Of a stretch of DNA of 64,000 nucleotides, positions 42,450 through 51,625 are shown one piece after another (within the stretch, counting starts at the first letter, position 1; the number at the start of each line of letters is the position of its first letter). The DNA lies in assembly GCA_963928055.1 (NCBI GenBank), contig CAWVDN010000002.1, positions 124,001-188,000 on the forward strand. Reading direction: 5' to 3'. The stretch comes from Scatomonas sp963928055. GTDB taxonomy: Bacteria; Bacillota; Clostridia; Lachnospirales; Lachnospiraceae. Both the position numbers and the translations under genes were made by a program. The notes beneath the pieces were generated by a model. That model was not told where the DNA came from, did not search any database, and saw only the letters and a program-made list of their open reading frames with translations.

Positions 42450-43331
42450 TTATTTCTTAACGATTACAACCTGGCTGGCGTCCGCGTAAGTATCGGTAAA
42501 GTCCACACTCTCCTCACGTTCTGCGGTTACTGTCATGCCTGCCATGCCAAAATCCACCTTGCCGGTATCCACTGCCGCCAGGATGGTCTCAAAGAGCATG
42601 TCCTCGATCTCCAGCTCGTAGCCCAGTTTGTCGCAGATGGCCTGGGCGATATCCGCGTCGATTCCCACGATCTCGGTGCCCTCATAGTACTCCCAGGGCT
42701 CAAAGGCCGCGTTGGTAGCCATCTTCAGGGTTCCCTTGGAGCGGCCCACATCCGCCGGAGACTCATAGGGATGCTGTCCCACTTCATCGCCGATGTAGTT
42801 GCTCATGATGGAGTCGATGGTGCCGTCCTCCTTCAGTTCGTTCAGAGCGCCGTTGATCTCATCCCGCAGCTCAGTGTTGCCCTTTTTCAGGCAGATGGCA
42901 TACTCTTCCACCTCAAAAATGTTCTCGATGATCTTCAGATCGTCATTCAGTTCCACGAACTTGGCTGCCGGCTGAGAATCGATGACCACGCAGTCTACCT
43001 TGCCGTTTTTCAGAGCCTGCACGGCATCCGCGCCTGTATTGAAACGGCTCATCTGGGAATCCTCGTTTACCGCTTCGGTTGCCTGGCTGTCGCCGGTGGT
43101 TCCCGTCTGCACGCCGATCTTCAGATCCGCGAGATCTTCAATAGAGGTGATCCCCTCTTCGGAATCGCTGCCGGCAGCGGCGGAATCTCCGGATGTAGAG
43201 GTTTCAGAAGTTCCGGATGCCGCCGGTTCTCCGGAACCGTCCGCTGTGGAATCTTTGCTGCCGCAGGCAGCCATAGACAGAGTGATCGCCGCCGTCAGAG
43301 CCAGGGCGGTAAATTTCTTTAAATTTTTCAT
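42450..43331 (-). CDS. Polar amino-acid ABC transporter binding lipoprotein, circularly permuted
   Basis: A 293-residue lipoprotein with a signal peptide and lipobox (LSMAAC, lipidated Cys23), then a Ser/Gly/Glu-rich linker (24-60). The SBP_bac_3 fold is present, but its halves are in reverse order. The segment normally second (SIEDLADLKIGVQTGTTGD ... GADAVQALKNGKVDCVVID ... KKGNTELRDEINGAL ... IMSNYIG) comes first (about 61-180). The segment normally first (LKMATNAAFEPWEYYEG ... VGIDADIAQAICDKLG ... VDFGMAGMTVTAER ... VDFTDTYADASQVVIVKK) follows from about 200 to the end. Both lobes are complete, with ligand residues kept, so it is likely active. Ligand unknown. Confidence 0.88.
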   Translation of the reverse strand: MKNLKKFTALALTAAITLSMAACGSKDSTADGSGEPAASGTSETSTSGDSAAAGSDSEEGITSIEDLADLKIGVQTGTTGDSQATEAVNEDSQMSRFNTGADAVQALKNGKVDCVVIDSQPAAKFVELNDDLKIIENIFEVEEYAICLKKGNTELRDEINGALNELKEDGTIDSIMSNYIGDEVGQHPYESPADVGRSKGTLKMATNAAFEPWEYYEGTEIVGIDADIAQAICDKLGYELEIEDMLFETILAAVDTGKVDFGMAGMTVTAEREESVDFTDTYADASQVVIVKK

Positions 43332-43411
43332 AGTATCTCCTTCCTCCGGATCTGTCCTGTTGGCACAGGTCGGAATGCATTTGTAAAATTTTTATAAATA
43401 TGCATAAAGCT

Positions 43412-43439
43412 ATTATAACAGTATTCTATTGAAAAACAA
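43412..43439 (-). promoter_or_regulatory. Promoter of the amino-acid importer operon
   Basis: TTGTTT (43434-43439) and TATAAT (43412-43417), spacer 16, with TG one base before the -10. The leader to the start codon is about 75 bases and shows no riboswitch I recognise. Confidence 0.6.
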
Positions 43440-43465
43440 GTGGAAATTTCACGAAAAGCCGCAGA

Positions 43466-43494
43466 TTGTCGGAAATGTTCTTTTGTGATATGAT
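43466..43494 (+). promoter_or_regulatory. Promoter of the TIGR01212 radical SAM gene
   Basis: TTGTCG (43466-43471) and TATGAT (43489-43494), spacer 17, preceded by TGA (extended -10). Confidence 0.6.
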
Positions 43495-43555
43495 AGAGGG
43501 GCCGGGATGTTTCCGGCAGTAAAGAATGATTAAAAATCCACGGAAAGGAGCCTGT

Positions 43556-44488
43556 ATGCAGACCTGGAGGGGAAAGCCCTACTATTCTCTCGACGCCTTT
43601 CTCCATGAACAGTTTCAGGAAAAGGTCTATAAAGTTTCCCTGGACGGAGGGTTCACCTGCCCCAACCGGGACGGCACTCTGGATACCCGGGGCTGTATTT
43701 TCTGCAGCGCCGGAGGAAGCGGGGAATTTGCCGGGGACCGGCGCCTGTCTATCGGGGAGCAGCTGGATGCCCAGGTAGAATCCATCCGGGCCAAGCGTCC
43801 TGTCCGCAGATTTATCGCCTATTTTCAGGCCTTTACTAACACGTACGCTCCGGCGGAGCAGCTGGACGGCCTGTACCGGGAGGCCCTTGCCCGGCCGGAA
43901 GTGGCCGGTCTTTCCGTCGCCACCCGCCCCGACTGCCTGCCGCCTCCGGTGCTGGACCTGCTGGAACGGCTGAACCGCGAAAAGCCGGTATGGGTAGAAC
44001 TGGGGCTCCAGACCATCCACGAAAAGACCGCGGCGTATATCCGCAGAGGATATTCCCTCTCCTGTTTCGAGAAAGCTGTAAACGAGCTCCACTGCCGGGG
44101 ACTGGATGTGATCGTCCATATCATCCTGGGCCTTCCCGGGGAGACCCGGACGCAGATGCTGGAGACGGTCCGGTATCTGAACCGGCTTCCCATCCGGGGG
44201 ATCAAGCTGCAGCTGCTCCATGTGCTCTCCGGCACGGACCTGGCGGAGGATTACCGGAAAGGGCTTTTTCAGATCCTGGAGAAAGAAGAATATATCGATC
44301 TTCTCATCCGCTGCCTGGAGGAACTGCGGCCGGATATGGTGATCCACCGCCTGACCGGCGACGGGCCGAAAAACCTTCTGATCGCGCCTCTCTGGAGCCG
44401 CGCCAAGCGCAGCGTTCTCAACGAACTCCATCATCAGCTGGCCGAGCGGCGCACCTGGCAGGGCCGGCTGTATGATCCCCGTAAATAA
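43556..44488 (+). CDS. TIGR01212 family radical SAM protein (YtqA-like)
   Basis: A 310-residue radical SAM enzyme with the wide-spaced cluster motif in CPNRDGTLDTRGCIFC (Cx11CxxC-like, about 33-48), as seen in the Elp3/YtqA group, followed by AGGSGEF. The SAM-binding GLQT and HIILGLPGET segments are present. Function of the family is unproven; some relation to tRNA or sulfur modification has been suggested. The start at 43556 follows AAAGGAG at five bases; the longer frame lacks one. Confidence 0.9.
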   Translation: MQTWRGKPYYSLDAFLHEQFQEKVYKVSLDGGFTCPNRDGTLDTRGCIFCSAGGSGEFAGDRRLSIGEQLDAQVESIRAKRPVRRFIAYFQAFTNTYAPAEQLDGLYREALARPEVAGLSVATRPDCLPPPVLDLLERLNREKPVWVELGLQTIHEKTAAYIRRGYSLSCFEKAVNELHCRGLDVIVHIILGLPGETRTQMLETVRYLNRLPIRGIKLQLLHVLSGTDLAEDYRKGLFQILEKEEYIDLLIRCLEELRPDMVIHRLTGDGPKNLLIAPLWSRAKRSVLNELHHQLAERRTWQGRLYDPRK

Positions 44489-44507
44489 ATGAAAGGAGAT
44501 GCAGAAC

Positions 44508-45023
44508 ATGATCGAATCCACTTATTCTCTTTATAAACTCATCATCTTATACATGCTGAAAAAGGTCAGCTTTCCTCTGACCAACGCCCAGATCTCTGAT
44601 TTTATCCTGGGCCAGGAATACACTTCCTACTTTCATCTCCAGGAAGTGCTGTCGGAAATGACGGAATCCCATCTTATCGAAACAGAAAGCAGCCGCAACG
44701 CCACCTATTACCGGATGACGGACAGCGGACGGCAGACTCTGGATTTCTTCGAGAAAGAGATCTCCCCGGACATCCGCCGGGATATCGACCGCTATCTGAA
44801 GGACCACGCGTATGAGATGCGGAACGAATCTTCCCTTGCCGCCGACTATTACCGGACTCCCGGCCAGGAATACGCGGCCCATTGTTCCGTAAAGGAGGGA
44901 AAGACCACCCTCATCGATCTGACGGTGACCGTTCCCACCGAAGGTGCCGCCCAGACTCTCTGCGACAACTGGAAGAAAAAAAGCCAGGAAGTCTACGCGG
45001 CGGTCATGAAGCTTCTGATGTGA
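44508..45023 (+). CDS. DUF4364 family protein
   Basis: A 171-residue protein typical of Clostridia. The N-terminal part is a winged-helix-like unit (TYSLYKLIILYMLKKVSFPL, then DFILGQEYTSYFHLQEVLSEM, RNATYYRMTDSGRQTL), similar to PadR/ArsR folds; the C-terminal half is mixed alpha-beta. Role unknown, DNA binding is a reasonable guess. The start at 44508 follows AAAGGAG at nine bases; an earlier ATG three codons upstream lies within that spacer. Runs close behind the radical SAM gene. Confidence 0.85.
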   Translation: MIESTYSLYKLIILYMLKKVSFPLTNAQISDFILGQEYTSYFHLQEVLSEMTESHLIETESSRNATYYRMTDSGRQTLDFFEKEISPDIRRDIDRYLKDHAYEMRNESSLAADYYRTPGQEYAAHCSVKEGKTTLIDLTVTVPTEGAAQTLCDNWKKKSQEVYAAVMKLLM

Positions 45024-45073
45024 CAGAACATGAAAAATCCTCCCAGAGAAAGGAATGCTTTCAAAAACAGAAC

Positions 45074-45124
45074 GGAAGCCGCTGCTCTATAGATGCTTTT
45101 CTCCTCTATAGAGCAGCGGCTTCC
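45074..45124. terminator. Long hairpin between convergent genes
   Basis: Perfect 20-bp arms (left 45074-45093; right TCTATAGAGCAGCGGCTTCC) with an 11-base loop. The minus strand is followed by GTTCTGTTTTTG, so it likely ends the PTS-like gene and, more weakly, the plus-strand operon. Confidence 0.7.
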
Positions 45125-45143
45125 TTATGTTCTCTCCTCTGTT

Positions 45144-46223
45144 TTACAGATCCAGTTTCAGATCATTTTCTTTGATCCACCCATGTTTTCTTAAGGGGGC
45201 GGCGATCAGCACCGTCAGCACTGCCGGCAGAAGGAAGCAGATCAGCACCAGTCCCAGCCAGTCAAAGGCGGTAATGGCTGCCTTCACCCCGTTCTCCACA
45301 TCGCTGACCCAGCCGGTGTAGACACCGATCTGCCCTACAAAGCCGCAGGTGCCCATACCGGAAGAGATGGCCGCTCCGTTCATCTGCATTTTAAAGATAC
45401 AGGTGGCGATGGGACCGGTAATGGCCGAGGCCAGGGTGGGCGGAATCCAGATCTTGGGATTCCGGACAATATTCCCCATCTGAAGCATAGAGGTACCAAT
45501 GCCCTGGGCAAACAATCCGCCCCAGCGGTTTTCCCGGAAGCTCATAACCGCAAAGCCCACCATCTGGGCACAGCATCCGGCGACGGCCGCTCCTCCGGCA
45601 AGGCCCGTAAGCCCCAGGGCCGCGCAGATGGCGGCGCTGCTGATGGGAAGAGTCAGGGCGATGCCCACCACCACGGAGACGATAATGCCCATGAAGAAGG
45701 GCTGCAGGTCTGTGGCCCACATAATGGCGCTTCCCACAGCGTTGGCCGCCGCTCCGATGGCGGGGGCGCACCACATGGATACAAGAACGCCCACGATTAT
45801 GGTGACGCTGGGGGTCACAATGATATCGATCTTGGTCTCCTTGGAAACGATCTTGCCGCATTCAGAAGCCACGATAGCCACCACCAGCACCGCCAGAGGA
45901 CCGCCGGCTCCCCCCAGGGTATTGGCCGCGCCTCCTACGGCGATCAATGAAAACAGCACCAGCGGCGGACATTTCAGCGCGTAGCCGATGGCCGCCGCCA
46001 TGGCCGGTCCGGAAGCTGCCTTGGCGTAATCCCCGATCTCCACCAGCACCTGGAGTCCCAGCTGCTCTCCCAGGGTCCCGATAATGGTGCCGATGAGCAG
46101 GGAGGCAAACAGCCCCTGGGCCATGGCCCCCAGGGCGTCGATCCCGTACCGTTTGGCGGAAAATTCCACATTTTTGCGTTTCAGGAAAGCCCGGAAGGCT
46201 CCCCATGCTCCTGTACTTTTCAT
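45144..46223 (-). CDS. PTS EIIC-like membrane transporter (PTS_EIIC_2 family)
   Basis: A 359-residue, strongly hydrophobic protein with about nine spans and many Gly-rich conserved helices (VGGAANTLGGAGGPLAVLVV; GMGTCGFVGQIGVYTG). It fits the PF13303 group named PTS EIIC, whose members often stand alone without EIIA/EIIB, as here. Actual phosphotransferase linkage and sugar are unknown. It follows rarA with a 15-base gap. Confidence 0.8.
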   Translation of the reverse strand: MKSTGAWGAFRAFLKRKNVEFSAKRYGIDALGAMAQGLFASLLIGTIIGTLGEQLGLQVLVEIGDYAKAASGPAMAAAIGYALKCPPLVLFSLIAVGGAANTLGGAGGPLAVLVVAIVASECGKIVSKETKIDIIVTPSVTIIVGVLVSMWCAPAIGAAANAVGSAIMWATDLQPFFMGIIVSVVVGIALTLPISSAAICAALGLTGLAGGAAVAGCCAQMVGFAVMSFRENRWGGLFAQGIGTSMLQMGNIVRNPKIWIPPTLASAITGPIATCIFKMQMNGAAISSGMGTCGFVGQIGVYTGWVSDVENGVKAAITAFDWLGLVLICFLLPAVLTVLIAAPLRKHGWIKENDLKLDL

Positions 46224-46238
46224 TTTCTTTTTCTCCCC

Positions 46239-47555
46239 TTATTCCTGATGTATTTTCTTAAAGTAGTCCCGGATCACCGCTTCATAGCCTATGTCCGTGG
46301 GGCGGTAAAAGGAAGCGCCCTTGATCTCCTCCGGCAGGTATTGCTGTTCTACATAGTGGTTGGGATAATCATGGGCGTATTTGTATCCGGTGCCGTGTCC
46401 CAGCTTGGCGGCCCCTCTGTAATGCGCGTCCTGCAGATGGGCCGGAACTGTGGTCTTTACAGACCGCACAGACTCCATGGCCTCAAAGACCGCGTTGCAG
46501 GAGGCGTTGCTCTTGGGGGCGCTGGCCACATAGGTCACCGCCTGAGCCAGAATGATCTGGGCTTCCGGCATCCCCACCCGCTCCACAGCCTGGGCGGCGG
46601 AAACCGCCACCGTCAGGGCCTGGGGATCCGCGTTCCCCACGTCCTCCGAGGCACAGATCATGATCCGCCGGGCAATAAACTTGATGTCCTCCCCGGCATA
46701 CAGCATTTTTGCCAGGTAATACACCGCCGCGTCCGGATCGGAGCCCCGCATGCTCTTGATAAAGGCGGAAATCGTGTCGTAGTGTTCGTCCCCGCCCTTG
46801 TCGTACCGCACCACCCGCTTCTGGATACAGTCGGAGGCAGTCTCCAGATCAATGTGGATCTTCCCGTCCTCCCGGGGTTTGGTGGTCAGCACCGCCAGTT
46901 CCAGGGCATTCAGGGCGGACCGGGCGTCTCCCCCGGAAATGTCCGCCAGAAACTCCGCCGCTTCCGGCTCCAGCACCGGATGATAGCTGCCCAACCCTTT
47001 CACCGGGTCCGTTACTGCCCGCTGCAGCAGAGTTTTGATATCCTCCGGAGACAGGGGCTTCAGTTCAAAGATCACCGACCGGGACAGGAGCGCCCCGTTC
47101 ACTTCAAAATAAGGATTTTCCGTGGTGGCTCCGATCAGGATCACCGTGCCGTCCTCCACAAAGGGAAGCAGGTAGTCCTGCTGGCCCTTATTGAACCGGT
47201 GGATCTCATCCACAAAGAGAATGGTGCGCTTTCCGTACATGCCCATCCTCTCCTGGGCGGCCTTCACCACCTCCTCCATATCCTTTTTCCCTGCCAGGGT
47301 GGCGTTCAGCCTGGTAAACTCCGCGCTGGTACTATGGGCGATGACTTGGGCCAGGGTGGTTTTGCCGGTGCCCGGCGGCCCGTAGAAGATCAGGGAGCTG
47401 AGCTTGTCCGCCTTCACTGCCCGGTACAGAAGTTTTCCCGGCCCGATGATGTGCTGCTGGCCCACCACCTCCTCCAGGGTGTCCGGGCGCATCCGGGAAG
47501 CCAGAGGGGACTCCTTCTCCAGGTTCTTTTCCTTCACATACTCAAACAGATCCAT
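46239..47555 (-). CDS. rarA: Replication-associated recombination protein A (RarA/MgsA)
   Basis: A 438-residue AAA+ ATPase related to clamp loaders, acting at stalled replication forks. Walker A GPPGTGKTTLAQVIA (about 52-66), Walker B FVDEIHRFNKGQQD, sensor GATTENPYFEVN and the C-terminal MgsA domain are intact. The start at 47555 has AGGAGAGGAAG upstream; a longer frame to 47675 is rejected because it would run over the promoter. Confidence 0.94.
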   Translation of the reverse strand: MDLFEYVKEKNLEKESPLASRMRPDTLEEVVGQQHIIGPGKLLYRAVKADKLSSLIFYGPPGTGKTTLAQVIAHSTSAEFTRLNATLAGKKDMEEVVKAAQERMGMYGKRTILFVDEIHRFNKGQQDYLLPFVEDGTVILIGATTENPYFEVNGALLSRSVIFELKPLSPEDIKTLLQRAVTDPVKGLGSYHPVLEPEAAEFLADISGGDARSALNALELAVLTTKPREDGKIHIDLETASDCIQKRVVRYDKGGDEHYDTISAFIKSMRGSDPDAAVYYLAKMLYAGEDIKFIARRIMICASEDVGNADPQALTVAVSAAQAVERVGMPEAQIILAQAVTYVASAPKSNASCNAVFEAMESVRSVKTTVPAHLQDAHYRGAAKLGHGTGYKYAHDYPNHYVEQQYLPEEIKGASFYRPTDIGYEAVIRDYFKKIHQE

Positions 47556-47636
47556 GCTGTCTTCCTCTCCTGTTGTTCTTTTCCGGATCGTCACAGACAA
47601 TCTGCGGAAAATGCTTCCGTGAACTTTTTTCCTCTT

Positions 47637-47665
47637 ATTATACTCACAAAGAAACCATTCCGCAA
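47637..47665 (-). promoter_or_regulatory. rarA promoter
   Basis: TTGCGG (47660-47665) and TATAAT (47637-47642), spacer 17, just downstream of the C39-like peptidase gene. Confidence 0.6.
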
Positions 47666-47692
47666 GAAATTTCATGCTTCTCCGGCGGTTCC

Positions 47693-48592
47693 TTATTCCC
47701 GGAGCAGTTCCCTGTCCGCCGGCACCACCGCTGCCGCCTGTTTTCCCAGCTTTTCGTAGGCCGCCTCCACGCTGGCCCGGTCATAGGCTGTGATCTCCGA
47801 TTCCGAGGCGGGATCGCTGAAATAATAATTTTCTTCGTCAAAACCCATGAGCACCAGACAGTGTTCCGCCGTGTAGAAGGTAACGGTATCGCCTTTCACC
47901 TCATCTGTCCAGGTAATAGTGTTGGTCCAGGCCTGCATCTGAATGGTCGCCCAGAGGATCACGGGAATATCACGGCTGATATATTCCCGGCAAAGGGTGG
48001 AAAGGCCTGTCCCGGTCAGGTTCCGGATCTTCCTGTCCGTACCTTCCAGCACCCGTCCGGCAGCCTCCACGATCACCGGGGCATTGCAGCCGCAGCCGTG
48101 AACCGTCCGGGGATCCCCGATAAAGGCATCGTCCAGACTGGGCCCTATAAGATTTCCTTCCTGATTTTCCCCCAGCGTTCCTTTCACCAGATACTGGTCG
48201 ATAAAGGTGTCCACAGAGATGTCCGATCCGCTGTAACGGAGGGCGCAGACGGCGCTGACGCTCTCGCAGCCGGTGGGATAACTGTCATATTGATAAATAT
48301 GCGGTACGTCCCAGATGATCCAGGATAAAATCTCCGGCACCGGCAGTTCTTCTCCCGGATATCCTTCCTGACCGGCAGCGGAGGCCCCCGCCTCCGCCGC
48401 CGCGGCGTCCTCCTCCGGCAGCCGGATCTCCGTATAAGCCGGATCCTCCTGATCCGGCAGGGAAAAGGGCGAGGGGACAGCGCCGTAACTGACCAGATAA
48501 TTCCAGCAGACCGCTGTCAGCATCAGCCCGCAGATACCGTTTCGCAGCCGCCGCAGGGACCGCCTTCGAGTTTTTTTGCGCATTGATCTCAT
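47693..48592 (-). CDS. C39-like cysteine peptidase, membrane anchored
   Basis: A 299-residue protein with a basic N-terminus and one span (about 18-36), an acidic/alanine-rich linker, then a C39_2-type papain-fold domain. The catalytic Cys is in YPTGCESVSA, the His in AEHCLVLMGFD and the Asp/Asn in YFSDPAS. Such proteins act on the outside of the cell, perhaps on peptides or cell-wall material. It forms part of a run of envelope genes with the deacetylase and the DUF2298 protein. No transporter is fused, unlike bacteriocin processors. Confidence 0.85.
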   Translation of the reverse strand: MRSMRKKTRRRSLRRLRNGICGLMLTAVCWNYLVSYGAVPSPFSLPDQEDPAYTEIRLPEEDAAAAEAGASAAGQEGYPGEELPVPEILSWIIWDVPHIYQYDSYPTGCESVSAVCALRYSGSDISVDTFIDQYLVKGTLGENQEGNLIGPSLDDAFIGDPRTVHGCGCNAPVIVEAAGRVLEGTDRKIRNLTGTGLSTLCREYISRDIPVILWATIQMQAWTNTITWTDEVKGDTVTFYTAEHCLVLMGFDEENYYFSDPASESEITAYDRASVEAAYEKLGKQAAAVVPADRELLRE

Positions 48593-48662
48593 ACCCGTTC
48601 CTCCTCCTGCTCTTGCGCGGATCCACGGGTAGCTTTTGCGGAAAAACGGTTTTCTATGCTTT

Positions 48663-49358
48663 TCAGGGAAAAATCAGCTCATCCACTGTCACAAACTCAT
48701 ATCCTTCTTCCCGCAGTCCGTCGATGATCAGAAAGGCCGCGTCCACAGAAGTCTCGTAGCAGTCATGCATCAGGATCACATCCCCGGGCTCCGCCTGTTT
48801 CAGCACCTCCTCCGCTGCCGCTTCCGCCTCCCGCAGTTCCCAGTCCCGGGAGTCCAGGGTCCAGAGCACCGGTATCATGGTAAGGCGAAACTCCAGATCC
48901 TCCGGCCAGCGCCCGTAAGGAGGGCGCACAAACGCCGTATAAACGCCCGCGGCCTCGTAAATGGCATTGCCGGCGCGGATCACCTCTCTCTCCGCCTCCT
49001 CTTCCGTAAGAGCGGTAAGGTCTTTGTGGGAAAAGGTATGATTTCCGATCAGATGACCATCCCCGCGCATCTGTTCCAGGATGGTCTCATTGCCCTTTAT
49101 GTTCTGTCCCAGAAGAAAAAAAGAGGCGCAGACGCCTCTCTCCCGCAGCCCCTTCAGAAGCCGGGGCGTACAGACAGGATGCGGACCGTCGTCGAAGGTG
49201 AGAGCCACCCTCCGAACATCCCGGTCCGCGTCCGCTTCCGCTGCCTCAGGCTCCGCGCCGGCCTGACCCATGGCTGTCCGGGCAAGATACATTTTCTTCC
49301 CGAAAACAGCCAGAAGTGCCGCGCAGAGGATCAGCAGTCCTGTTTTCCAATCTTTCAT
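48663..49358 (-). CDS. Polysaccharide deacetylase family protein
   Basis: A 231-residue exported NodB-fold enzyme. One N-terminal span (LLILCAALLAVFG) is followed by the motifs LTFDDGPHP (catalytic base and metal Asp), GNHTFSHKDL (metal His pair), RPPYGRW and LMHD. It likely removes acetyl groups from peptidoglycan or another cell-surface glycan. Lies between the peptidase and the DUF2298 gene. Confidence 0.9.
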   Translation of the reverse strand: MKDWKTGLLILCAALLAVFGKKMYLARTAMGQAGAEPEAAEADADRDVRRVALTFDDGPHPVCTPRLLKGLRERGVCASFFLLGQNIKGNETILEQMRGDGHLIGNHTFSHKDLTALTEEEAEREVIRAGNAIYEAAGVYTAFVRPPYGRWPEDLEFRLTMIPVLWTLDSRDWELREAEAAAEEVLKQAEPGDVILMHDCYETSVDAAFLIIDGLREEGYEFVTVDELIFP

Positions 49359-49396
49359 ACACGCTCCGCCACAGACCCCATTACTGAAGTATATGC

Positions 49397-51619
49397 TCAG
49401 GAACGCACTTTTATGATATAAGCCCCATCCGTTTCTCCCGCGGAGCCTCCGCCGCTCCGGAAAACGATCTCTCCCAGACCGGCCAGCAGCTCCTCGTTCA
49501 GGGCCTCTCCGTATTTTTCCCGCTCACAGCTGCCCACGAAAATATACTCCACTTCGTATTTCTCCAGAAGCGCCTTTACTTCCTCCTCCTGCCCGGAGGT
49601 GTAAATGGTCTGGATCTCCGCGGATTTTTCATTGAGATCCTCCGGATCTCCCCGCCAGAGCCATTCATGGACATACCATCCCAGCACCGTGGGAAGTCCC
49701 GTCATGGCGGATACCCGGCAGTAGTCGCTGTAGCTGTCCCCGTTGGCCTCCAGGACCACCGGACTGCCCTCCACATTTTCCTGGAGCCACCGGATGGCCG
49801 CCGCGTCCTCCGGATACACATTTTCCAGGTAAGCCGTGGCGTCCAGGCCCCGGTAACCGGAAGGATCCAGCACATTGCCGAACCAGCAGTTCACCGCGTA
49901 ACTGAAATACCCGCAGGTCAGCAGCACCAGAGCAAGCCCCACAGCTCCCAGCGTCCGGGCCAGCTTCCGTCCCTTCCAGAGCAGCAGCCGCGCAATGGCG
50001 TAGGCCATGGCCATACCGAAAAGGATAAAGGCCTGATAGGTCAGTTTGAACATGGTGTTGGAACGGGCGTATCCGTTCTCATAAATATCCCGCACATAGA
50101 CCAGTTCCGGGATCAGCACCAGACCGATGCCGCAGATCCCCAGGATCAGGGCAAAGGTATCTGACAGAGAAACCCGGCGGAAAAACTCCCGGAATCTGCC
50201 CGGCCCTTTGCAGTCCCTGAAATATCGGATCAGCACCGCCAGAAGAAGGATCAGGACCAGGGCAAAGGGGAGGCCCCAGAGGATCAGCAGCTGATACAGC
50301 GCCGTGTGATGGATGGACAGGGCCACTCCGGAGACCATGGTCTGAAAGGAGACCGTAAAAGGCAGCGCCGCCAGAGTTCCCAGCAGCAGCACCTCCGCCG
50401 TCTGGATCCCCATGGCCGCCGCGGCCGCTTTCGCCCGGCCTCCGTACCGGTACATGGCGGTAAAGAAGATACAGATAAAGACCACCATGGTGTAGATGAC
50501 AAAATCCCAGTAATTGGTCCAATGGAAGATCCCCGTCAGCACCCCGCAGGCAAGGACCGCCGGTTCCCGCAGCAGCTTTTTCAGAGAAAAAGCCTGCCCG
50601 GCCCCTTCCTTCTCCCGGACCCGCCGCATCCAGGCATACAGGATCCCCACAAGGAGCAGCACAAACAAAACGTTCACCACATGGGCGTGGAGGTCTCCCA
50701 GCACAAAGGAATAAGAAGGGAACTCATGGATGCACTGGTCCTCCGTCAGGGGGTTATGGCCGATGTAGCGGGTGGAATCCGGAAACCAGTATTCCTCGTA
50801 GCCAGAGAGTTGAAAGACATCCCCGAAAAGCCCGTACAGCACATAGTGCATGTTCCCCGCCAGGGATACCGCCGCTCCGGCCAGCAGGCCGCCCAGGGAG
50901 GCAATCCAGCCCGGTACCTTTTTGGCTCTCCCGGGAATTTCCCGGATCATGTGGAATACCATACTGAAAGGCAGCACAAACGCAAACCCCGCCACCAGGG
51001 TCCGCATAAGGTTGTAGGTCTCCTGGATCCGTGTAAAAGACAGTTTGGTGAGGAAGACCGCGTAGTACTGCCCCCCGTAATAATAGTTCATAGTTCCGGC
51101 GCTGTACCAGAGATCCCGGGCCGGCAGGGTGTCGCTGCGCGTCATGGCCGCCATGAAGCCGTAATCCATGAATTTTTCCGTACCCTTGGCTTCCGGCCGG
51201 AACCCGGCAAAATAGGTCCACAACAAAAAGAAGGCCAGAAAGATCAGTTCCTCACCCAGGACCAGATCCAGATCCGGTCCCTTCTTTTCCGCCTTCTTTA
51301 AATAAAGGATCCAGCAGAGCGCTATGGAAACCGCGGTCACTCCCAGTGCCGCTCCGCTGGTAAATTTTGCCGCGCCGCAAGCCACCAGCACCCAGGTAAG
51401 AAATCCGGAAAGGGCGATCCCCAGCACCTTGGAAAAAATAAATCCCCGGTCCCGGAAAGAGGAAAACAATGCCGCTCCCAGAGGATAATATCCGATCCCC
51501 AGGAGCAGAACCATGATCCACCATTTTAAAAAGGGTACATTGTCCGCCCCCAGAAGGGGGATCGTCGCCAGGATCAGTCCGATGATCCCTATGCTGTAAA
51601 TGGCTGCTTTTTTACTCAT
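49397..51619 (-). CDS. DUF2298 (YYY-type) large membrane protein
   Basis: A 740-residue protein with about 14-16 membrane spans. It carries the DUF2298 hallmark NYYYGGQYYAVFLTKL, after an early PEAKGTEKFMDYGFMAA segment (Asp/Glu-rich outer loop, as in GT-C-fold glycosyltransferases), and FVLGDLHAHVVN. The C-terminal soluble part (about 620-740) resembles a small periplasmic-like domain. It is probably a polyprenyl-linked-sugar glycosyltransferase; not proven. It is separated from a kinase-like gene by six bases. Confidence 0.8.
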   Translation of the reverse strand: MSKKAAIYSIGIIGLILATIPLLGADNVPFLKWWIMVLLLGIGYYPLGAALFSSFRDRGFIFSKVLGIALSGFLTWVLVACGAAKFTSGAALGVTAVSIALCWILYLKKAEKKGPDLDLVLGEELIFLAFFLLWTYFAGFRPEAKGTEKFMDYGFMAAMTRSDTLPARDLWYSAGTMNYYYGGQYYAVFLTKLSFTRIQETYNLMRTLVAGFAFVLPFSMVFHMIREIPGRAKKVPGWIASLGGLLAGAAVSLAGNMHYVLYGLFGDVFQLSGYEEYWFPDSTRYIGHNPLTEDQCIHEFPSYSFVLGDLHAHVVNVLFVLLLVGILYAWMRRVREKEGAGQAFSLKKLLREPAVLACGVLTGIFHWTNYWDFVIYTMVVFICIFFTAMYRYGGRAKAAAAAMGIQTAEVLLLGTLAALPFTVSFQTMVSGVALSIHHTALYQLLILWGLPFALVLILLLAVLIRYFRDCKGPGRFREFFRRVSLSDTFALILGICGIGLVLIPELVYVRDIYENGYARSNTMFKLTYQAFILFGMAMAYAIARLLLWKGRKLARTLGAVGLALVLLTCGYFSYAVNCWFGNVLDPSGYRGLDATAYLENVYPEDAAAIRWLQENVEGSPVVLEANGDSYSDYCRVSAMTGLPTVLGWYVHEWLWRGDPEDLNEKSAEIQTIYTSGQEEEVKALLEKYEVEYIFVGSCEREKYGEALNEELLAGLGEIVFRSGGGSAGETDGAYIIKVRS

Positions 51620-51625
51620 AGAACC

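Noticed and set aside
43332..43411. Possible riboswitch or T-box before the amino-acid importer
   Set aside because: The leader is only about 75 bases and has no T-box sequence or recognisable aptamer.
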